DNA from: Phycisphaerales bacterium
GTDB lineage: Bacteria > Planctomycetota > Phycisphaerae > UBA1845
Length of the DNA stretch: 38,701 nucleotides
Direction of reading: 5' to 3'
Assembly: GCA_013140575.1 (NCBI GenBank)
Contig: JABFSN010000199.1
Coordinates: forward strand, 1-38,701
Shown piece by piece: positions 33,169-38,701 of the stretch. The position numbers were made by a program, and so were the translations under genes. Position 1 is the stretch's first letter. The number at the start of each line of letters is the position of its first letter. Under the pieces are notes generated by a model that saw nothing but the letters and a program-made list of their open reading frames with translations, had not been told where the DNA came from and did no database searches.

Positions 33169-36028
33169 GGAATGCCACCCGACGCGACGCGCCGTTCAAA
33201 CCGTAAGCGCCGTCACGCTGCAAGTCGTAAATCACCACGGCCTCGGCCGCATGATTGGCGGCGGCGGATTTCCGCCGCGCCGCGGCCACCGCGTGACCCC
33301 GGGCGTTGTCATCCGGTTTGTATTCGGCGTGCCGTTCGCGATGCCGCGCCGCCGCGCCCTCGTCCCCCAGCTGCCCGTACACCAGCGACAGATTGTAGTG
33401 CGCCGTCACGTTCTCCGGATCGATATCGAGCGCCTGCCGAAACCGATCGGCCGCCATTTGCAACCATCGCTCCCGTTCCGCCCGGCGCCCGTCCCCGCGC
33501 TCCTGTTTGGCCCGTTCGAACAACGCCTCTCCCAGCTCGTTGATCAGCCGATAGTCCTTCGAAAAATCGAATCCGCGGGAGCGCGTTTCTTCCGTGTCCA
33601 TTTCCATCAAACCGGTAAACCCGGCGATCGCGTCGTCCAAAAAACCATTCTGCTTGTTCACCAATCCGGTGAACCACGCCACCGACCACGGCGGCGCCGG
33701 CGGATCGAACGCCGCCGCCTGCGCCAACGCCCCCACCGCTTCCGTCAGGCGACCTTCCTTGATATACACCCGCGCCCGATTCAACGGCCCATCCGGTCGT
33801 TTCAGCTTCTCCACCTCCGCGAACGCGGCCTCCGCCTGCCGCAATTCACCCTTGTTCGACCCCTCCTCGCCCTTCAACAACAGCCCGATGCCGTAATCGT
33901 TCCACCGCTGCCAGACGACGGCCGGCGCTTCCTTCGTTTCCGATTCCGTCGCCGCCGCGCCCCCCACGATCGAAAACGTCACCCGATCGTGGGCCAACGT
34001 CGTGACCGGCAAGTCATTCCCGTCGAACGCCGCGCCCTGAAACAGCTTCACGTATTGCGTGTCGAATTTGCGGTACTTCAATTTCACGTCCACCGTCACC
34101 GGCTCGGTGACATCCTGCGGCACCCGAAATCCATAATGCACCACGTCCGCCGCTCCCGGACCGATCTGATGATTGTACAACGGAATGAAAATGTCTTCCG
34201 CGTTCCGCCGGTCGATGCGGTTCCCCTCGCGGTCAATCACGTACGCGTTCACGAAATGCGACCACGGGTCCACCTCGCCGTCGTCGGCCATCCCCCCGCT
34301 GCGCCCGATCACCCGATCCCCGCTGGTCACCGTCACGTCCATCCACACCTCGTTGGAATCGGACGTCCCCTGCGTGAACAGGTGCCCCATCTTCACCGTG
34401 CGGATCACCGTCTCCAGCAGATACGATTCGCCGGCCGTCAACGCCGGCACTTCCGGCCGGATCGGAGCGATCAACTCCCCGTCGATCGTGCCCCCGCGCT
34501 TGATCCCAAAAATGTCCACCCGCATCACACCATCCAGGAACTTCTGATGCGCTTCCCCCACCCAGGCGGGCAATCCCATCAAATGCGGAATGGCCGTGTT
34601 CGCCGACGGAAACTGATGATCGTGAACCTTCAATTCCCCCGAATCGTCATAAAACTTCGCCCCGAAATCGTCCGACGCCATCAACGGCATGTGGCACTTG
34701 TTGCACCCCGTTTCCGCCTTCGGCGGGTAATAAAAACTCGTCACCCCGTGCCCCGACACGCCACTCAACAAAAACGCATCGTAATGATTCTGCCCCCGCA
34801 GAAACTTGTACGCATTCAGCTCTTCCGGCAGGTGTACCTTGTGGCACGACCCGCAGAACTCGGCCGACTTGTGCAGCGGTTTCAGGAACGTCTTCTTATG
34901 AAACGCCGGCTTGGCCTTCACCAGTTGCAAATTGATCCACTTCAACAGCCGGTTGTCACTGTACGCAAACGGATAATGCGTCGACTCCTCGATCGTATAA
35001 TCCCCGTTCCCCCGCACCGTATTGATGTGCGTGATCGCGTGGCACACCGTGCACGTTACGCCCGCCTGCGCCAAACGATCGCTCGCCAAGTCGTAGTTCG
35101 GATCGTCGAATTTCGGATCGTCAAACGCACCGCTGAAAAACGGCACCGGATCGTGGCAGCCCGCGCAGAACCGCGACCCGTTCACCTTTCCGTCCCGCTC
35201 GAACATCTTCGCCCGCGTGTTCCGCACCGAAAACAGATAGGCCGGGTTATTGAACGATGCGAACCGGTGGACGCTGTGCGACCACTTTTCGTGCACGTCG
35301 GCATGGCAATTCAAACAATAACGATCGTTCATCATCGCCCGCTCGGGAATGAAATTCCCCGTCGCTGTCCGCGCCAACGATGGGAAAAAATACTTCTCCC
35401 CCGATTTCGGACCGGCCACGTTCCACACCCGCGGGTCCTGCGAGTGCAAACCGGCCATCGCCGCCGCGAACGCGCACGCCACCGCCGCCCACGCTCCGCC
35501 CACCCGCCACTTGATCCGCTTGCCCGCCAGCCGGTGCAGCACGAACAGCCACATTGCCGCCAGCGGCGCGACCACGTGCCCCCAATACGCCCACGTCCGC
35601 GCCGTCGGGTTCTTGATCTCCAGCTTGACCCCGAACGCTTCCAACCGCATCAGCGCGAACCCCGTGCCCAGCAGGACCAACGCCGTCGTGAACAGCGCGT
35701 ACCCCACCCGCACCGCCCGCCGGTTGGATCGCTTCCGCGCGTTCAACATGTGCGCGAACCCAAACACCACCACCGGCACGACGATCAGCGCCCCCAGCGC
35801 TAGGTGCATCAAGAACATGTACTGATAAAAATAATTCTGGTAGGTCAGCCCCCGCCACCACTCCATCGCCGTCACGCTGACCAGATACGCCGAATTGACC
35901 GCCAGCAACGCGAACAGCGCGAACGCCACGAACAGCAGCTTCTTCAACCGCGGCCCCACCGCCGGCACGTAACGCACCCGCTGCGGCGCCGCCGTCGTCC
36001 GCGGTTCAACGGTCTGTAGCATCGTCAT
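33161..36028 (-). CDS. Membrane-anchored pentahaem cytochrome c with TPR tail
   Basis: 955 residues. Five hydrophobic helices lie in residues 31-193. Helix 2 has His75 and His93 and helix 4 His151 and His165, a pattern like paired haem b ligands of quinol-oxidising diheme cytochromes b (inferred). The exported domain has five CxxCH sites: CLNCH 238-242, CAGCH 288-292, CTVCH 326-330, CGSCH 392-396 and CNKCH 442-446, with many distal His, of the cytochrome c554/multihaem type. A beta-rich segment (about 480-650) follows, then TPR-like repeats (about 690-900: AEAAFAEVEKLKRPDGPLNRARVYIKEG; AADRFRQALDIDPENVTAHYNLSLVYGQLGD). The start ATG 36028 gives MTMLQT. It is the first gene of the two-gene unit with the CRTAC1 protein. 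Confidence 0.9.
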   Translation of the reverse strand: MTMLQTVEPRTTAAPQRVRYVPAVGPRLKKLLFVAFALFALLAVNSAYLVSVTAMEWWRGLTYQNYFYQYMFLMHLALGALIVVPVVVFGFAHMLNARKRSNRRAVRVGYALFTTALVLLGTGFALMRLEAFGVKLEIKNPTARTWAYWGHVVAPLAAMWLFVLHRLAGKRIKWRVGGAWAAVACAFAAAMAGLHSQDPRVWNVAGPKSGEKYFFPSLARTATGNFIPERAMMNDRYCLNCHADVHEKWSHSVHRFASFNNPAYLFSVRNTRAKMFERDGKVNGSRFCAGCHDPVPFFSGAFDDPKFDDPNYDLASDRLAQAGVTCTVCHAITHINTVRGNGDYTIEESTHYPFAYSDNRLLKWINLQLVKAKPAFHKKTFLKPLHKSAEFCGSCHKVHLPEELNAYKFLRGQNHYDAFLLSGVSGHGVTSFYYPPKAETGCNKCHMPLMASDDFGAKFYDDSGELKVHDHQFPSANTAIPHLMGLPAWVGEAHQKFLDGVMRVDIFGIKRGGTIDGELIAPIRPEVPALTAGESYLLETVIRTVKMGHLFTQGTSDSNEVWMDVTVTSGDRVIGRSGGMADDGEVDPWSHFVNAYVIDREGNRIDRRNAEDIFIPLYNHQIGPGAADVVHYGFRVPQDVTEPVTVDVKLKYRKFDTQYVKLFQGAAFDGNDLPVTTLAHDRVTFSIVGGAAATESETKEAPAVVWQRWNDYGIGLLLKGEEGSNKGELRQAEAAFAEVEKLKRPDGPLNRARVYIKEGRLTEAVGALAQAAAFDPPAPPWSVAWFTGLVNKQNGFLDDAIAGFTGLMEMDTEETRSRGFDFSKDYRLINELGEALFERAKQERGDGRRAERERWLQMAADRFRQALDIDPENVTAHYNLSLVYGQLGDEGAAARHRERHAEYKPDDNARGHAVAAARRKSAAANHAAEAVVIYDLQRDGAYGLNGASRRVAFRD

Positions 36029-36415
36029 GGTGAAAACCGCTCCCCAAACAAGACGCGAATTTCCCCCTCAGTCCGGCTCAATCCCCGGATCACAGCGTCA
36101 TGCCCCCCACCAACCGGCCCTGATCTCATTCTACCCATTCCTCCCGGCCGCGCGAAGCAGACTGGACGAACCCCGGACCGCCGGTTCGCCGACGCATGGT
36201 CCGAATTCAAGACGCGCCATCCGACGAAATTTGAAGCACGCCCCGGCTCCAAAACGCTGTCACGATTCCGCGCGCGACCGGCGGAATGACGACCGTGTCC
36301 GTTCGCGATGCGTCCCAGCCCCAGCGGGGCGACAGTAGGTTTGACAGGCGACGCACCCGTGGCGATGTGGTACCAACCCCGCCGCGCGACCGCGGCGACG
36401 ACCAGCCGCACAATC
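36029..36415. other. Intergenic region upstream of the cytochrome gene
   Basis: No convincing gene. It contains CCCCAGCGGGGCGACAGTAGG (36319 on), a block I recall from intergenic repeats of planctomycete-like genomes, and a TGTCACGATT/GGCGGAA stretch without clear promoter boxes. Confidence 0.4.
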
Positions 36416-37000
36416 CTACCACGAAATCGCCAGCCCCGTGTAAACGAATTGGTCGTTCTGCGCCGGATTCTCGTCGTCGAAAAAATCGCCGTCCGACAGG
36501 TGCTTGACGCGATACCCGCTGATCCAACTGACGTTCTCGCCGATCCGCCATTCAAACCCCACGCCCGTGTCCTGCGTGAAATTGAACGTGTGCCCCGTCT
36601 CCGGCACGCTTCGCCGCCCCTGCATGATCCCGCCCAACGCCTCCGCGTAGAACGCCATCGGCCTATCGAACACATCGAAATCGCAGATGTAATACCGCAG
36701 CCCGATCTGAAACTCCCCGGCGTACACGTCACCGTCCGACTGGTTGTAAATGCGATACGGCGTCCCGTTGACCATCAGCGCCAGCCGGTCCTTCACGAAG
36801 TAGTCGTAACCCACCGTCAACGCCGCGTTCTGCCCCGTGCCCTTGCCCGCTTTCCAGGCGACGCCGTCCGAAACAGGCTCGCCGTACGAGCCCATGAACG
36901 TCAGACGTTGCTCGCCCTCGTGATGCAGACCGCCTTGGCAGCCCATCACCACCGGCAGAACAACCGCCGCCGCGAGACGATTCAGACCCCGTTGGTTCAT
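36416..37000 (-). CDS. Putative acyloxyacyl hydrolase (PagL-like lipid A 3-O-deacylase)
   Basis: 194 residues from ATG 37000 (GTG 37006 is two codons further out). A signal peptide with lipobox-like VVMGC (Cys21) is followed by short amphipathic strands (GQNAALTVGYDYFVKDRLALMVNG, EFQIGLRYYICDFD, MAFYAEALGGIM, DTGVGFEWRIGENVSWISGYRVKH), typical of a small outer-membrane barrel. The end YRVKHLSDGDFFDDENPAQNDQ then FVYTGLAISW resembles the PagL His-x-Ser box (H-L-S-D here, against H-x-S-N usually) with a later acidic residue. If right, it removes the 3-O-acyl chain of lipid A. The Asn-to-Asp change at the oxyanion position and the low overall similarity leave room for a general outer-membrane protein. 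Confidence 0.6.
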   Translation of the reverse strand: MNQRGLNRLAAAVVLPVVMGCQGGLHHEGEQRLTFMGSYGEPVSDGVAWKAGKGTGQNAALTVGYDYFVKDRLALMVNGTPYRIYNQSDGDVYAGEFQIGLRYYICDFDVFDRPMAFYAEALGGIMQGRRSVPETGHTFNFTQDTGVGFEWRIGENVSWISGYRVKHLSDGDFFDDENPAQNDQFVYTGLAISW

Positions 37001-37189
37001 GTCCACTTGGATGCCGTTGGTTTCGTTCGCCCCGCCATCGCGCCGTTACGCCGGGCGCGCGCATTTTGCCACCCGCGCCAACGGCACGCAAGCGACCACT
37101 TCCTCGCTCGACGAACGCCACACGTTCGGCGACGATCGGCTCGCGCCCCGACGTAATTGAATGCTCCAGTCGCGGCACGTCCTTCAGAA

Positions 37190-37209
37190 CCCCGGACGCA
37201 AGTCCGGGG
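37190..37209. repeat. Perfect hairpin between divergent envelope genes
   Basis: CCCCGGAC (37190-37197), loop GCAA, GTCCGGGG (37202-37209). A GNRA-type tetraloop on an 8-bp GC stem; likely one of the dispersed palindromes. Confidence 0.7.
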
Positions 37210-37280
37210 CCGAATCGCGACCCTGTCTCGGCCGTTCAATGTTTCTGGGTTGGTCTTCTGCGGCCCGCCATGACCGTGCC

Positions 37281-37309
37281 TTGCCGCTGACCCTTCCCGA
37301 TGGTATTTA
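37281..37309 (+). promoter_or_regulatory. Putative promoter of the beta-barrel gene
   Basis: TTGCCG (37281-37286), 17-bp spacer, TATTTA (37304-37309), giving a start near 37316 and a leader of about 42 nt. Confidence 0.35.
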
Positions 37310-37357
37310 CTGGCGCAAGTCCGCGAATGACCGAAACGCCCAACGACGGCGCCCGCG

Positions 37358-38377
37358 ATGCCAATATTCCACCGTCACCTTCGATTTGTCCGACATTCGT
37401 CACTGCTGACCGCCTGCACGCTGGCTATCATCGTCTCGCAACACCCCGCGCTGGCCCAAAACGAATTCGCCGCCGCCTTTTCGCCGGACCGCGACGAGAC
37501 CACCCCAACAAGCTGGAATGTTTCGTCGGCGGATCAAACCTCCGTCCGCGACCAGGATTCCGACTGGCAGATGACCCGGTACGATTTCCGCCTGTCGACC
37601 CCGGTGTGGAGCAACGAGCGCACCGCCGTGGACCTCCACGGGCGATTCACGCTGCTGGACATGGAAACCCGCGCCCTCCTGCCCGAGTCGTTTTTCGAAA
37701 AACTCCCCGACTCGTTGTGGGACGTACGCCTCGGCGGCACGTTCCGCCACAAACTCGACAACGGCTGGACCGCGGGCGGAGGCCTGACGCTGGGCTCCGC
37801 AAGCGATCACCCGTTCGCCTCCGCCGACGAATCGGTCTTGCAGGCCAGCGCCTTCGTTCGCGTGCCGGTCGACGAACGCGATTCCTGGCTGTTCCTGTTG
37901 TACACCTCGAACACCTGGGATTTGGAACCCTTCGTTCCCCTGCCCGGCATCGGCTACTCATTCAAACGCGGCGACCTGTTCGAGGGCACCATCGGCGCCC
38001 CCTACACCAGCCTGCAATACCGCCCCATCGACCGGCTGACCCTCGAGGCGTCCTACCTGATGCCCCGAACCGTCCACGCCCGGGCCGGTTATCGGTTGTT
38101 CGAACCCCTCGAGCTGTTCGCCACCTTCGATTGGGATAACCAATCCTTCTTCCGCCACGACCGTTCCCATCGTGACCATCGCCTCGTCTACGACGAAAAA
38201 CGCGTCATGGGCGGCATCGACTGGCGTCTCGGCGAAAACGTCAACCTGACGCTCGCGGCCGGCTACGCCTTCGATCGCTTCTTCTTCGAAGGCGAGGACT
38301 ACGACGACCGCGGCCGCAACCGCATCAACTTCGCCGACGGCGCCCTCGCCACGGTCCGCCTTTCCGTATCATTCTGA
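37358..38377 (+). CDS. Outer-membrane beta-barrel protein, function unknown
   Basis: 339 residues with a signal peptide (likely cleavage after HPALA, residue 33). The mature protein alternates amphipathic strands (WQMTRYDFRLSTPVW, TAVDLHGRFTLLDME, LWDVRLGGTFRHKLDNGWTAGGGLTLGSAS, WLFLLYTSNTWDLE, FEGTIGAPYTSLQYRPIDRLTLEASYL, MGGIDWRLGENVNLTLAAGYAFDRFFF) and ends LATVRLSVSF, whose terminal Phe is the BAM recognition signature. I do not recognise a specific family; DUF6268-type barrels are one candidate. It is divergent from the PagL-like gene, suggesting a shared envelope role, not proven. Confidence 0.75.
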   Translation: MPIFHRHLRFVRHSSLLTACTLAIIVSQHPALAQNEFAAAFSPDRDETTPTSWNVSSADQTSVRDQDSDWQMTRYDFRLSTPVWSNERTAVDLHGRFTLLDMETRALLPESFFEKLPDSLWDVRLGGTFRHKLDNGWTAGGGLTLGSASDHPFASADESVLQASAFVRVPVDERDSWLFLLYTSNTWDLEPFVPLPGIGYSFKRGDLFEGTIGAPYTSLQYRPIDRLTLEASYLMPRTVHARAGYRLFEPLELFATFDWDNQSFFRHDRSHRDHRLVYDEKRVMGGIDWRLGENVNLTLAAGYAFDRFFFEGEDYDDRGRNRINFADGALATVRLSVSF

Positions 38378-38388
38378 CCGAAACGGGA

Positions 38389-38486
38389 CCAAGATCGCGG
38401 ATGACCGATTCCATCGTCGCGGATGACCCTTCGCCCGAAACGCGACCAAGATCGCGGAAAACCGAGTCCATCGTCGCGGGTGAACC
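38389..38486. repeat. 57-bp direct duplication
   Basis: CCAAGATCGCGG..CCGA.TCCATCGTCGCGG.TGA starts at 38389 and again at 38446, 57 bp apart, with few differences. Confidence 0.75.
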
Positions 38487-38581
38487 TCCGCCCGGAGGGC
38501 GCACGACCTTAGCCAGGGACTTCAGTCCCTGGATCACGACTCCGGCACCCTCCCCGCCCGGAGGGCGCACGACCCTAGCCC
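38486..38581. repeat. Palindromic element, family C, inverted copy 2
   Basis: CCGCCCGGAGGGCG (38488 and 38554) around CCAGGGACT-TC-AGTCCCTGG (38513-38532), in reverse order relative to 11519-11602. The remaining bases to 38701 show nothing I can identify. Confidence 0.82.
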
Positions 38582-38701
38582 GCATTTCTCACCAAATTGT
38601 TGGATTGACGTTTTTTGGCGGCGGTCTGGCGTTGGAATTGAATGCGGGCGTCGAAGCGGGGGCACAAGGGGTGCGAGGGGGCTTCGGCGCCGGGTGTTGA
38701 A

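Noticed and set aside
33116-35803. 895-residue plus-strand frame opposite the cytochrome gene
   Set aside because: Arg/His/Pro-rich, no domain; the minus strand encodes five CxxCH sites, helices and TPRs.
38401-38700. Possible gene running off the right end
   Set aside because: The frame runs through the 57-bp duplication and the family C palindromes and ends in low-complexity Gly/Ala codons; no start or fold is supported.

Overview
The window is GC-rich bacterial chromosome and looks like a member of the Planctomycetota (Phycisphaera-like rather than a close model species). This is inferred from the mix of traits, not from a marker gene. Those traits are secreted proteins ending in dockerin/EF-hand-like 'DVNG..DIFDIL.VLD.FAG' tails, giant lipoproteins built of PPC or Cys-rich/beta-helix modules, a CRTAC1/ASPIC-UnbV protein paired with a multihaem cytochrome, an LpxD (so a Gram-negative lipid A envelope), and intergenic regions crowded with palindromic repeats.

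Layout. 1-2351: end of lpxD, then a promoter, tRNA-His(GTG) and hisS. 2352-5689: mostly non-coding and repeat-dense (a 21-bp tandem array, two twin-hairpin elements, a fold-back element, palindrome clusters) around one exported beta-propeller gene (3292-4542). 5690-7399: a CPA2 cation/proton antiporter with a PTS EIIA tail, minus strand. 7856-12203: a metabolic cluster of CBS protein, KorA, KorB and zinc-ribbon CBS protein, all on the plus strand. 12602-17996: a divergent pair, an 8-repeat PPC lipoprotein (minus) and a PafA-type alkaline phosphatase lipoprotein (plus). 18248-25368: housekeeping genes (CNNM/CorC-type membrane protein, TruD, a B12-binding radical SAM protein, tRNA-Arg(CCG), Der GTPase). 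25615-36028: a minus-strand run of exported proteins (S15/CocE hydrolase lipoprotein, Cys-rich beta-helix lipoprotein, CRTAC1 protein, membrane multihaem cytochrome). 36416-38377: a divergent pair of envelope proteins (PagL-like lipid A deacylase candidate and a beta-barrel protein). The right end is repeats.

How the genes work together. KorA and KorB form a 2-oxoacid:ferredoxin oxidoreductase, bracketed by two small CBS-domain proteins that may sense adenylates. The cytochrome and CRTAC1 genes overlap by 8 bp and should act together in envelope electron transfer. tRNA-His and hisS sit side by side and both carry hallmarks of the unusual histidine identity system known from some Alphaproteobacteria (no encoded G-1, A73, and a matching HisRS motif 2).

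The most novel signal is in the spacers. Four elements of exactly 171 bp share one architecture (35-28-50-28-30: two 28-nt hairpins around a 50-bp linker). They fall into two subfamilies with different linkers and ends, and the best copies are bounded by TA. Two of them touch the TAG stop codons of the radical SAM and der genes. A second, 86-bp twin-hairpin family has the same design. No transposase or RAYT gene lies in the window, so any mobilisation must be in trans.
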